In this document: piece after piece, positions 16,942 to 25,913 of the stretch
Position numbering within the stretch: the first letter of the stretch is position 1
Layout: every line of letters starts with the position of its first letter
Source: Gammaproteobacteria bacterium
GTDB taxonomy: Bacteria; Pseudomonadota; Gammaproteobacteria; Pseudomonadales; Cellvibrionaceae
DNA: 64,000 nucleotides
Reading direction: 5' to 3'
Assembly: GCA_021151835.1 (NCBI GenBank)
Contig: JAGKWO010000011.1
Coordinates: forward strand, 1 to 64,000
Notes under the pieces: generated by a model
What the model was told of the DNA's origin: nothing
The model's input: the letters and a program-made list of their open reading frames with translations, nothing else
Database searches by the model: none
Position numbers and translations under genes: made by a program

Positions 16942-19900
16942 ATGAACAGACTAATCACCAGGATGACCCGGCGTTATGCCGACGCTAACCGCAGGCGCCC
17001 CCAATCGAGAAAAATCCAACAACTTGTATTGTGGCTTTCCGCGGTCGGGCTGGGCTTTTCCGCTGCGATTCCCGCCACAGCCCAAGCGCCGAAAGCAGTC
17101 GATTTCCAGCGCGTGACCGTAGCAGAGGGCCTGGATTTGCCCATGGAATTCGAGATTTCTGCCGATGGCCGTGCCTTTGTCGTCAGCAAGTGCGGCAAGT
17201 TTTACGGCTGGAAACTGGAGGGCGGGACCGCCACCCAAACCGCCACCGTTCCCAATGTGCGCTGTGTGTTCGAGGATGGATTACTCAGCCTGGCGCTGGA
17301 CCCGAACTTTACCCAGAACAATTACCTCTATGTGCAATACACCGCGCCCGGCAGCAAGACGCGCGTGTCGCGCTTTACGGTGAATGCGAATAACGGCTTG
17401 AACACCGCCTCGGAATCCATCTTGCTGGAATGGACTACCGGCAATGAAGCCCATGGCCATATGGGTGGCAGTTTGAAGTTCGATAAGGGCGGCAACCTGA
17501 TTATCACCACCGGCGATAACAACGCAGCGTCCGGGTATTTCTCTGCCGGTGCGCAAGCGACCTCCGGCAATACCAATGACTTGCGCGGTAAAGTCCTGCG
17601 TATCACCCCAACTGCCGATGGCAAATACACCATTCCCGCCGGCAACCTCTTCCCGGCGGATGCTACCCATCGCGCGGAAATTTACGGTATGGGGTTCCGC
17701 AATCCCTTCCGCATCAATATCGATCCGCTCACTGGCTACCTCTATGTGGGCGATATCGGTCCGGACGCGTCAGCCGATAGTGCCGAAGGCCCCGGCGGCC
17801 TGGACGAGCTGAACGAATTGCGCACGGCGGGTAACTACGGCTGGCCGCATATCATCGGCTACAACCAGCCTTACGCCGGTTTTAACCCGAATAACATTGT
17901 GAACAATTACGTGACCAACACCGGTGCCAAAAACCTCCCGCCGGCGAAACCGGCGCTCTGGACCATCCGCCACCAGGCAACCATGGCGGGACCGGTTTAT
18001 CGTTTTAATGAGGCGATCAAAAACGATTTCAAATTGCCTGCCTATTACGACGGCCGTTTGATTTTCTGGGATTTCAACAGCAGTAAATTCTTCACCATTA
18101 ACCTTGCGGCAGGCGCCAATCCGCCCGTTGCGGAGGAATTCCCGCTGAATACCGGCGGCGTGCAAGGGGCGATTGATGCCGAGCTTGATCCGCGCACCCA
18201 GCAACTGTATGTGTTGCAGTGGGGCTCCGGTTGTTGCGATAAGGAGCCCTTCAACAACGGCGTGTTGTACCGTTTTGATTACATCGGCGGCCGCGATAAC
18301 GGCACCAATTTATCGTTGGGAAGCGTAGCGACAGCCACATCGGCGGTTGGCGGCAATGCGGCTGCTTACGCGGTGGATGGCGACCCGACAACCCGTTGGG
18401 AAAGTGCCGCGTCTGATCCGCAAACCTTGACTATCGATCTACGCCAGGACACGAAGATCGCCACCATCGTGCTCAAATGGGAAGCGGCGTTCAGCTCCAA
18501 ATATGTGATTGAAGCATCTACCAACGGCACGACCTGGGAGGTGTTGGTTAACGAGCCCAACGGCACCGGCAGTACCAAGTTGCATATGATCAATTCCACC
18601 AAAGCCTATCGTTATGTGCGCTTGACTGGCACCGCGCGCGGCACCAATTACGGCCATTCGCTGTTTGAGTTTGAGGTTTACGCAGGCACCGATACCCTGC
18701 CGGAAGAGCCGCTCACGCAGTATGCCTATCTGAATATGCCTAAGACTTTGGATGCCGCGTTTACCGGTGTGCCCAAACTGCTGTCCCAAACCGGCGCGTT
18801 CAGCAACACCGCCAATATGACCCCGAGCACTAACTTGCTGCCATTTGCGCCCAATAGCCAGTTGTGGTCTGACAACGCCGCCAAATCCCGCTGGATTTCC
18901 ATCCCGGCCACCAAAAAAGTGAAATGGGATGCGAAAAACAATTGGGTTTATCCGGAAGGCACCGTGGTGGTGAAACACTTCGCGCTGCCCACCAATGCCA
19001 CTAATCCGGCCATCACCAAACGCCTGGAAACGCGCCTGATTGTGGTGAAAGCCGACGGCAAGATTTACGGCGTGACCTACAAATGGCGCGCGGATAATAG
19101 CGATGCGGATTTGCTAACGGCCGGGCAATTGGAAACTATCAATATCACCAACGCCAATGGCACCACCGGCACCCAAACCTGGGCGTACCCGAGCCCGACC
19201 GAATGTATGGATTGCCACAACGCCCAATCGGCGCAGATTCTGGGGCTGAGTACGCGCCAGTTAAACGGCAATTTCACCTATCCCAACGGTGTAACGGAAA
19301 ACCAGTTAGTGCGCTGGAATAACCTCGGTTTGTTCTCGCCCGCATTCAACAACACCCAGGTCGCGACCTTCGACAAAATGGCCGCACTGACTGATACCAG
19401 CGCTTCATTGGAAACCCGGATCAAATCCTACCTGGATGCCAACTGCGCCCACTGCCACGGCACCGGCCAGGGCGGTTCGCAATGGGATGCGCGTTTCAAT
19501 ACGCCGCTGGCGCAAATGCAGATCGTGAACCAGAACACCACCGGTATTCGCAATTACCAGAATGATTACGGTATCGCGAATGCCAAGGTGATTGCGGCGG
19601 GCAAACCGCTGGAATCGATTTTGTATATCCGCGACAAGAGCACCAACACTAATGACCGTATGCCGCCTATTGGTCGCTTGACGGAGCACAAGGAATATAT
19701 CGATCTGTTGAACCAATGGATCACCAGCCTCGCCAACACCACCCCGCAGGAAAAAGTGTTGTTATCGCGCGGCAAGCCGGTGACGGTTTCAACGTTCGAG
19801 GGTGGTTTTACTGGCGTTAATGCCGTGGATGGCAATGCGCAAACCCGTTGGGGCAGTGAGTTTGCCGATCCGCAATGGATCGAGATCGACCTGCAAGCGG

Positions 19901-22500
19901 CGTACAACATCAGTGAAATCCGCCTGCAATGGGAAGCGGCCTATGGCAAAAATTATGTACTTGAAGGTTCACTGGATCGCACCGGCTGGACGCCCATCGT
20001 TAATAAAACCAATGGTACCGGCGGCCTTGAGGTGCACAGTGCAACGGGTAAGTATCGTTATATCCGTCTGACCGGCACCGCGCGCGGCACGGTGTGGGGC
20101 TATTCATTGTTTGAGTTTGAAGTCTGGGGCGGTACCGATGTGCCAGCGCAAACGCCGACCATCACCCTGGCAACACCGGCGGCCGGCCAGCAATTTGTTC
20201 AAGGCTCAGCGGTGAATTTGCAAGTGGCGGTATCCGACGCTAACTGGTTTACCGCCGGTGGCCGTTATCGCTACACGCTGGATGCGAATGCAGCGGTGAC
20301 GGTTGCCACGGCCAACCCGGTGAATCTGGGGGCGTTGGCGGTAGGGGCGCATAGCATCAGTGTGCAGTTGTATAACGCTGCTGGCCAGGCAGTTGGCACG
20401 GCGAAGACGGCGTCTTTCAGCGTGACCTCGACATCCACAACGCCGGTGCTTATCTCCCAAGGTAAAACCGTGACTACTTCGGCGGTGATCGGTGGCAACA
20501 ACGGCGCGGCGGCGGTGGATGGCAATATGGGCACGCGCTGGGAAAGTATCTTTGCGGATAACCAATACATCCAGATCGATCTGGGTTCCAAAATGGCGAT
20601 TAACCGGGTTCTCCTTGAATGGGAAGCGGCCTATGGCAAAGGTTATTACATCGAGGTATCTGACAACGCCACCCAGTGGACTGAAATCTATCGCACCACT
20701 ACCGGCAACGGCGCGCAGGATGACCTTGCTGTCAGCGGGCAGGGCCGGTATATCCGCCTGACCGGCACCGTGCGCGGTACGCAATACGGTTTCTCGCTGT
20801 GGGAGTTCCGTGTGTATGGCAGCCCGGTGGATGTTGTGACTACACCGACCATTAGCGTTACCGCGCCTACCGCCGGCCAGCAATTTGTGCAGGGCACCAG
20901 TGTGAGTTTGCAGGTGGCGATTTCCGATAGCGCCTGGTTTACCAGCGGCGGTAGTTATCGCTATTCATTGAATGGTGGTGCGGCGGTGAGGGTTGCCAAT
21001 GCGACAGCGGTGAATCTGGGGGCGCTTGCTGTCGGCAACCACGCCGTACAGGTCACCTTGTTAAATGCACAAAACCAGGCAGTGGGCGCCAGTTCTACCG
21101 TCAACTTCAGTGTGCGGACTACCGGCACCAACCCTACCACGCCAAGCCCGGCGAAACTGACCCCGGTGGGGGCGACTGCTTCCAGTTTTGTCGGCGCTGG
21201 TACGGCGGCAGCGGCTATCGATGGCAATGTGGCGACCCGTTGGGAAAGTGCTACAAGCGATCCGCAGTACATCCAGTTGGATCTGGGCAAGAGCACCTAC
21301 TTCACCCGTGTGGTCCTGAATTGGGAAGCGGCTTACTCGAAGGCGTATACCATCGATGTTTCGGAAAATGGTACTGACTGGACCAATGCCTACACCACAA
21401 CCAATGGCGATGGTGGTATTGATGACCTGGTGTTGGACGGCCAGCGAGGTCGCTATATCCGTATGCGCGGCACGGTGCGTGCTACCGGTTATGGCCATTC
21501 GTTGTTCGAGTTTGATACCTACGGTGTTGCAGCGGATAGCAATCCGGCGCTGGTGAGTTTTGTATCGCCCGCCGCCGATGCAGTGATCCCGCAAACCCAG
21601 GCCGTGACCTTCCAGGTCGGTATCAGCGATGCCAACTGGATCGCCAACGGCGGCGGTTACAACTATTACCTGGATGCCAACGCGGCGGTGCGCGTGAATA
21701 ACCTGAATGCGGTAAACCTCGGTTTGCTGCCGACCGGACAACACACGTTGAAAGTGAGTTTGGTAGATAGTCGCGGCGTGGAAGTGAGTGTGCCGAAAAT
21801 CCGCAAGTTCAGGGTCAGTTGCGGCACTACCTGTCCGAAGGTGCTGGTGTTTTCCAAAACTGCCGGTTTCCGCCATGACTCCATCGCGGCAGGTATTGCC
21901 ATGATCCAGCAAATTGGCGCTGCCAACGGTTATTCCGTGACCGCGACGGAAGATTCGACGGTGTTTACCACCGCGAACCTCGCGCAGTATTCCACCATCG
22001 TGTTCCTGAATACCACGGGCGATATCTTCAATGCCAGCCAGGAAGCGGCGTTCAAAACCTATATGGAAACCGGCGGCGGTTTTGTCGGCACCCACGCCGC
22101 GGCAGACACTGAACACGATTGGGATTGGTACACCGATACCCTGTTTGCCGGTGCGGAATTTATCCACCACGGCGATGGAATCCCGCGCGCGCGCGTCGTG
22201 ATCGAAAAACCGGGCAACGATCTGGTGAAACACATCGGCACCGAGTGGTTTATGGCGGATGAGTGGTACTTCTGGAAAACCAATCCGCGCAATAACGGTA
22301 CGGTCGAAGTACTCGGTACCCTGGATCGTTCGAGTTACACCTCGAATTACCCGGTGGCCGATCACCCGATTATTTTCACTAACCGGATTGGTACCGGCCG
22401 CATGTTCTACACCGCCATCGGCCATGTCGATGCGAATTTCGCGGACGCGAAAACCGTGGAAATGATCCGCAAAGCCATTGAATGGACGTCTGCTGATTAA
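16942..22500 (+). CDS. Giant secreted PQQ-type sugar dehydrogenase / di-haem / F5/8C / ThuA fusion
   Basis: A 1852-residue protein. Order: long basic signal region (1 to about 48, ending ATAQA); glucose/sorbosone dehydrogenase-type beta propeller (about 50-450) with GHMGGSLKF (His173), MGFRNPFR and GNYGWP; F5/8C 1 (about 453-583); a di-haem domain (about 590-930) with CMDCH (755-759), CAHCH (835-839) and a possible Met ligand in DRMPPIG; F5/8C 2 (about 937-1065); Ig-like 1; F5/8C 3 (about 1167-1293); Ig-like 2; F5/8C 4 (about 1402-1528); Ig-like 3; ThuA-like glutamine-amidotransferase-fold domain (about 1629-1852, VLVFSKTAGFRHDS, GTHAAADTEHDW). It probably oxidises a sugar and passes electrons to its haems. 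GGAG precedes the ATG at 16942. A terminator follows, so transcription may end before the TonB receptor gene. Confidence 0.85.
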   Translation: MNRLITRMTRRYADANRRRPQSRKIQQLVLWLSAVGLGFSAAIPATAQAPKAVDFQRVTVAEGLDLPMEFEISADGRAFVVSKCGKFYGWKLEGGTATQTATVPNVRCVFEDGLLSLALDPNFTQNNYLYVQYTAPGSKTRVSRFTVNANNGLNTASESILLEWTTGNEAHGHMGGSLKFDKGGNLIITTGDNNAASGYFSAGAQATSGNTNDLRGKVLRITPTADGKYTIPAGNLFPADATHRAEIYGMGFRNPFRINIDPLTGYLYVGDIGPDASADSAEGPGGLDELNELRTAGNYGWPHIIGYNQPYAGFNPNNIVNNYVTNTGAKNLPPAKPALWTIRHQATMAGPVYRFNEAIKNDFKLPAYYDGRLIFWDFNSSKFFTINLAAGANPPVAEEFPLNTGGVQGAIDAELDPRTQQLYVLQWGSGCCDKEPFNNGVLYRFDYIGGRDNGTNLSLGSVATATSAVGGNAAAYAVDGDPTTRWESAASDPQTLTIDLRQDTKIATIVLKWEAAFSSKYVIEASTNGTTWEVLVNEPNGTGSTKLHMINSTKAYRYVRLTGTARGTNYGHSLFEFEVYAGTDTLPEEPLTQYAYLNMPKTLDAAFTGVPKLLSQTGAFSNTANMTPSTNLLPFAPNSQLWSDNAAKSRWISIPATKKVKWDAKNNWVYPEGTVVVKHFALPTNATNPAITKRLETRLIVVKADGKIYGVTYKWRADNSDADLLTAGQLETINITNANGTTGTQTWAYPSPTECMDCHNAQSAQILGLSTRQLNGNFTYPNGVTENQLVRWNNLGLFSPAFNNTQVATFDKMAALTDTSASLETRIKSYLDANCAHCHGTGQGGSQWDARFNTPLAQMQIVNQNTTGIRNYQNDYGIANAKVIAAGKPLESILYIRDKSTNTNDRMPPIGRLTEHKEYIDLLNQWITSLANTTPQEKVLLSRGKPVTVSTFEGGFTGVNAVDGNAQTRWGSEFADPQWIEIDLQAAYNISEIRLQWEAAYGKNYVLEGSLDRTGWTPIVNKTNGTGGLEVHSATGKYRYIRLTGTARGTVWGYSLFEFEVWGGTDVPAQTPTITLATPAAGQQFVQGSAVNLQVAVSDANWFTAGGRYRYTLDANAAVTVATANPVNLGALAVGAHSISVQLYNAAGQAVGTAKTASFSVTSTSTTPVLISQGKTVTTSAVIGGNNGAAAVDGNMGTRWESIFADNQYIQIDLGSKMAINRVLLEWEAAYGKGYYIEVSDNATQWTEIYRTTTGNGAQDDLAVSGQGRYIRLTGTVRGTQYGFSLWEFRVYGSPVDVVTTPTISVTAPTAGQQFVQGTSVSLQVAISDSAWFTSGGSYRYSLNGGAAVRVANATAVNLGALAVGNHAVQVTLLNAQNQAVGASSTVNFSVRTTGTNPTTPSPAKLTPVGATASSFVGAGTAAAAIDGNVATRWESATSDPQYIQLDLGKSTYFTRVVLNWEAAYSKAYTIDVSENGTDWTNAYTTTNGDGGIDDLVLDGQRGRYIRMRGTVRATGYGHSLFEFDTYGVAADSNPALVSFVSPAADAVIPQTQAVTFQVGISDANWIANGGGYNYYLDANAAVRVNNLNAVNLGLLPTGQHTLKVSLVDSRGVEVSVPKIRKFRVSCGTTCPKVLVFSKTAGFRHDSIAAGIAMIQQIGAANGYSVTATEDSTVFTTANLAQYSTIVFLNTTGDIFNASQEAAFKTYMETGGGFVGTHAAADTEHDWDWYTDTLFAGAEFIHHGDGIPRARVVIEKPGNDLVKHIGTEWFMADEWYFWKTNPRNNGTVEVLGTLDRSSYTSNYPVADHPIIFTNRIGTGRMFYTAIGHVDANFADAKTVEMIRKAIEWTSAD

Positions 22501-22526
22501 TCCTTTTTAAATTGATCGACCAACAA

Positions 22527-22558
22527 AACCCGCACTGTGGCAACAGTGCGGGTTTGTT
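22527..22558 (+). terminator. Intrinsic terminator of the giant dehydrogenase gene
   Basis: Perfect 12-base arms AACCCGCACTGT (22527-22538) and ACAGTGCGGGTT (22543-22554) with a GGCA loop, followed by TGTTCT. It stands between the giant gene and the TonB-dependent receptor gene. Confidence 0.8.
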
Positions 22559-22621
22559 CTGTCCGTGAAAAAAACTGTGCGTGGACAATGTTGTGCACAA
22601 AAAATAACGAAGAGAATTGCA

Positions 22622-24514
22622 ATGAAATCCATTTATTTATTACCTGCCTCCCTGGCCATGGCGGCAGTTCCCGTTTTTGCCCGGCAACCGGCGCCGGTAG
22701 TGGAGCAAGTGATTGTTACCGGCACTTATCATCCGCTGACCACGAAGCAAATCACCGCCAGCGTTAGCGTGTTGGATCAGGCGTCTATCGGGCAGCTCAA
22801 TAAAACCAATCTGGCGGATTTGCTCGAATCAGTACCCGGCGTCCTTATCGAACGCCAGGGTGGCCCCGGGGGTTTGGCTGTGGCATCAATTCGCGGTGGG
22901 GAAACCAACTACACGCTGGTGATGCTCGACGGCGTCGCCATGAACGATCCGGGCAATAGTCGCGGCGGCGCTTTTGATCTCGGCAGTATCACTGTTGAAT
23001 CCATCGAACGGATTGAAATTGTGCGCGGGCCGCAATCGGCGATTTATGGTGCGGATGCCCTTGGGGGCGTGATCAATATCATCACCCTGCGACCTGCAGA
23101 AGGCCATCGGCAAACCTTATCAATATCGACGGGCAGCGATGATTATCAACAGGCTGGCGCAAGTGCATCGGGCACCAGCGGCGCTGTCGATTACGCATTG
23201 CAAGCGCGCGTGCGCGACAGCGGTGAACCGGTTGCAGGCAGTACTGCAGAAGGCAGTGAAATCAATATGCGTCTCGGTTGGCAACCGGTAGATGCGCACC
23301 GGTTGTCGGCAAGTTTCCGTTATTTCGACGGCGAACGTACCAGTTACCCGGAACAAAGTGGCGGCCCGGAATTCGCTTTGTCCCCACGCCTGGATCATAC
23401 CGACTTTACCGATAAAAGCACCGCGCTCGGCTGGCAATACCAGGCGGCGGAATTCTGGAAAAGCCAGGTGCAAGCAACCCTATACCAACGCGATGAAGTA
23501 TTCGCTTCACCGGGGATCGCCCCCTATGGCGCCGTTCCTCCCAACGGCGCTGATACTGACTTCGAACGCCAGCAAATTTCCTGGATCAACACCCTCGGCC
23601 AGCCGGGAACGTTCTGGGGAAACCTGGGGGTGGAGCAGCGCAGGGAAGCGGGTGATAGTCGCGGCTACCTGGATTTTGGAATGCTGATGCCGACGGATTT
23701 TTCCCTTGATCGCCGCACCGACAGCGTCTTCGCAGATATCAATTCCCAAACCACCGATAAACTGGTGCTGCAAGCCAGCCTGCGCAACGATGAGACCGGT
23801 GATTTTGGCAACCGGTCGTCGGCCAGGCTCGGTGTGCAGTATCAAATTACCGAACCAATAACCTTGCGCGCCAATGTGGGCAATGGCTACAAACTGCCAA
23901 GTTTTTTTGCGCTGGGTCACCCGTTGGTGGGCAATAAGGATTTAAAACCGGAGCAGGTCGATAGCTGGGATATCGGCATCGCCTGGACGCTTTCCGGCCA
24001 ACTGTCCACCGGGATAGATTACTTTGCCAATGACTTCCGCGATCCCATCGATTTCGACAGCGAACGCTTCACCAACGTCAATCGCGAGCAGGTGAAAACC
24101 AGCGGTGCTGAATGGCAACTGCAATGGCGCAGTGAAGATGGCCGTATCAACCTGCGTGGCCATGCGACTTATACCGACATTGATGTGAAGGACAATGCCT
24201 CGGTCCTGACTGGCCGGCCGCAATGGCAGGCGGGTTTGGCGTTGGCCTGGCAAATCAATGACCACTGGCGCAGTAGCCTGGACTATCAACGAATTGGCAA
24301 GCAGTTCGCGACCAGCCAGCACACCGGCACTGCAACGCTCCACGAATTGGGTGCGTACCAGCGGGTAAATGCCTCACTGTTCTGGTCGATCAGTCAGTCA
24401 CTGGTCATGGATCTGGCGGTGGAAAACCTGTTCGATACTGATGCTGCCACGGCCGTGGGATTTCCTGTCGCCGGGTTATCGGCACGGGTCGGGTTGCGCT
24501 GGACTATTGAGTAA
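22622..24514 (+). CDS. TonB-dependent outer-membrane receptor
   Basis: A 630-residue outer-membrane receptor of the BtuB/colicin I receptor type. Signal peptide 1 to about 21 (MKSIYLLPASLAMAAVPVFA); a TonB-box-like segment VEQVIVTGTY near residue 27; plug domain with LLESVPGVLIERQGG, IRGGETNYTLVMLDGV and the RIEIVRGPQSAIYGADALGGVINI signature region; then a 22-strand-type barrel to the C-terminus. The ligand is unknown: I saw no cobalamin riboswitch in the 120-base leader. It sits directly downstream of the giant dehydrogenase/F5/8C gene, so import of a sugar or sugar-acid product or of the PQQ cofactor is a possible but unproven link. The ATG at 22622 is chosen because the signal peptide starts there. 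Confidence 0.9.
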   Translation: MKSIYLLPASLAMAAVPVFARQPAPVVEQVIVTGTYHPLTTKQITASVSVLDQASIGQLNKTNLADLLESVPGVLIERQGGPGGLAVASIRGGETNYTLVMLDGVAMNDPGNSRGGAFDLGSITVESIERIEIVRGPQSAIYGADALGGVINIITLRPAEGHRQTLSISTGSDDYQQAGASASGTSGAVDYALQARVRDSGEPVAGSTAEGSEINMRLGWQPVDAHRLSASFRYFDGERTSYPEQSGGPEFALSPRLDHTDFTDKSTALGWQYQAAEFWKSQVQATLYQRDEVFASPGIAPYGAVPPNGADTDFERQQISWINTLGQPGTFWGNLGVEQRREAGDSRGYLDFGMLMPTDFSLDRRTDSVFADINSQTTDKLVLQASLRNDETGDFGNRSSARLGVQYQITEPITLRANVGNGYKLPSFFALGHPLVGNKDLKPEQVDSWDIGIAWTLSGQLSTGIDYFANDFRDPIDFDSERFTNVNREQVKTSGAEWQLQWRSEDGRINLRGHATYTDIDVKDNASVLTGRPQWQAGLALAWQINDHWRSSLDYQRIGKQFATSQHTGTATLHELGAYQRVNASLFWSISQSLVMDLAVENLFDTDAATAVGFPVAGLSARVGLRWTIE

Positions 24515-24528
24515 CCACAGGAGCTCAT

Positions 24529-24550
24529 TGCCGGAGGTGATACTCCGGCA
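24529..24550. terminator. Hairpin between converging TonB receptor and PepSY genes
   Basis: TGCCGGAG (24529-24536) pairs with CTCCGGCA (24543-24550) around a six-base loop in the 40-base convergent gap. It lacks a T-run on either strand, so termination strength is uncertain. Confidence 0.45.
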
Positions 24551-24554
24551 GCAA

Positions 24555-24920
24555 TTACTGGCTAACAATCTGGCCGGTCTGGCCATCGACGCGCACCACT
24601 TTCATCCGGCCGGAGTTAAGTACCTTAACACCGTATACCACGCCGGTTTCCGTTTGTTGGCTATTCACACTCATCACCTGGCCGCCAGTGGCGCGGCGCA
24701 CCAGGTCGGCGGCCTGGGCCGGGGTGATTGTGGGTGGTTGGGCTTCGCTATTGATGCTACTGCTATCAATCATGCTATTGCCGGGGCTACTGGACGCCAG
24801 GCCCATATCGCCATCAAGGAAATCGGGTTCAGCTACAGCGGGTTGGGCGGCTATAAGCACAAAAGCCAGCAAGGTGCTGGCTAGAGGGGGGGCAAATCGT
24901 GTGATGGATGTGAACTTCAT
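24555..24920 (-). CDS. Small exported PepSY-domain protein
   Basis: A 121-residue protein with a signal peptide (1 to about 30, ending PAVAEP), a Ser/Asp-rich spacer, and a C-terminal PepSY domain (about 62-121: ITPAQAADLVRRATGGQVMSV, VYGVKVLNSGRMKVVRVDG, QTGQIVSQ). PepSY domains are often found in periplasmic proteins thought to inhibit peptidases or to accompany sensors and metal uptake systems; no specific partner can be named. It is convergent with the TonB receptor gene and 117 bases downstream of the glycine-zipper gene on the same strand. Confidence 0.8.
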   Translation of the reverse strand: MKFTSITRFAPPLASTLLAFVLIAAQPAVAEPDFLDGDMGLASSSPGNSMIDSSSINSEAQPPTITPAQAADLVRRATGGQVMSVNSQQTETGVVYGVKVLNSGRMKVVRVDGQTGQIVSQ

Positions 24921-25037
24921 ACTACTGGGTCCGGCAATACTTGTTGCAACAAGATTTTATGCATTCACTATCGCCGCTGTTGCCGCAAAGGTCAATTTGA
25001 CCTTTGCAGTTTTTAATCGCAGACCAGCATTCAACGC

Positions 25038-25604
25038 TTATCTGTGACGGATGCGGTCGCCAGGGTGATGACGGGTTTCGGTGTGGTAAATCCGGCCGCC
25101 ATACAAATAACTTACTTCATAACCAACCAACTGCCGCTCATAACGCGTGCGGTATTGGGTAGAGCACACTTCGCGATCTTCATAACGGGTGACGGTACGG
25201 CCGCCGCCGGCAACATCATTACCGATTGCCGCGCCGATCAAACCGCCCGCCGCCGTTGCATGACCATTGTTACCGATCTCCTTGCCAATCGCGGCACCGA
25301 TCAAGCCGCCCACCACTGTCCCCTGGAAAGAATCGCCACCGCGTTGACGCTCGCGATAAGCCACTGTTTCCACCCGGCAGGAATCGCGCGGAACATCGAC
25401 AGCCACTTCGCGGTAGATTGGGCGCACATCAGTCACCGGCGCATAATAATCGCGCTCGTAAACGACCACGGTTTGTGTGTGGTGATGGTGGTGATGCCGG
25501 TCGTGGTGACGCTTATGGTGATGATGATCGCGATCCGCCAACGCGTTGTTTGCCAGCAACAGGCTGATGCTGGCCAAAGTGCTGATAAGTAACAGGCGTT
25601 TCAT
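25038..25604 (-). CDS. Exported histidine-rich glycine-zipper 2TM-domain protein
   Basis: A 188-residue envelope protein. Signal peptide 1 to about 23 (ending NNALA); then a striking His cluster (about 24-46, with DRDHHHHKRHHDR and a run of six His); a charged region with DVRPIYREV; a double glycine-zipper segment (about 95-130, VVGGLIGAAIGKEIG and GGLIGAAIGNDVAG); and a Tyr/Arg-rich C-terminal part with YEVSYLYGGR. Glycine-zipper 2TM proteins such as SlyB or the 17-kDa antigen are outer-membrane or periplasmic; this one has no lipobox. The His run suggests metal binding. GGAG precedes the ATG. Confidence 0.8.
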   Translation of the reverse strand: MKRLLLISTLASISLLLANNALADRDHHHHKRHHDRHHHHHHTQTVVVYERDYYAPVTDVRPIYREVAVDVPRDSCRVETVAYRERQRGGDSFQGTVVGGLIGAAIGKEIGNNGHATAAGGLIGAAIGNDVAGGGRTVTRYEDREVCSTQYRTRYERQLVGYEVSYLYGGRIYHTETRHHPGDRIRHR

Positions 25605-25620
25605 GGTGGTTCTCCATTAG

Positions 25621-25655
25621 GCCTAAAAATTGGGCCTAAAAATTGTGCCTAAAAC
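25621..25655. repeat. Short 13-bp tandem repeat
   Basis: GCCTAAAAATTGG (25621-25633) and GCCTAAAAATTGT (25634-25646) are followed by a partial third copy (GCCTAAAA). It lies just upstream of the glycine-zipper gene, in the 309-base divergent gap before proA. The remainder of that gap carries only the proA promoter region. Confidence 0.7.
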
Positions 25656-25856
25656 GGCGGGGTTAGCACGGCATGTGCCGCAATGTTTTAACGTGATTCC
25701 AGACTAGTCCCCGCAAACTGAATTCAAACTGAAAGCATCCTGCGTTTTATTGTGCGGCAGATCGCAATTGCGTTATTTGGGCTGAAATCCTGTGAAGGAA
25801 TGAAATGTCGCTGAAATAAAGCCCGTAAATGCGCCAATTTGTGGTGCAACTCGGGT

Positions 25857-25862
25857 TATAAT
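25857..25862 (+). promoter_or_regulatory. Candidate -10 box of proA
   Basis: A perfect TATAAT lies 51 bases before the proA start. The -35 region at the usual distance (around CAATTT, 25835-25840) is weak. It would drive the proA-nadD-rsfS run. Confidence 0.45.
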
Positions 25863-25913
25863 CGCGGCCATTTTTTCCAAACTGCATTTTGGGCTTTCCG
25901 CACAGGTTGTTTC

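Noticed and set aside
21061..22425. 454-codon open frame on the minus strand
   Set aside because: It lies wholly inside the giant dehydrogenase gene, has biased His/Arg/Gly composition and no domain; it mirrors the codon use of the sense gene.
22501..22621. Cobalamin riboswitch before the BtuB-like receptor
   Set aside because: The leader is only about 120 bases, mostly a terminator hairpin, and lacks a B12-box-like sequence.
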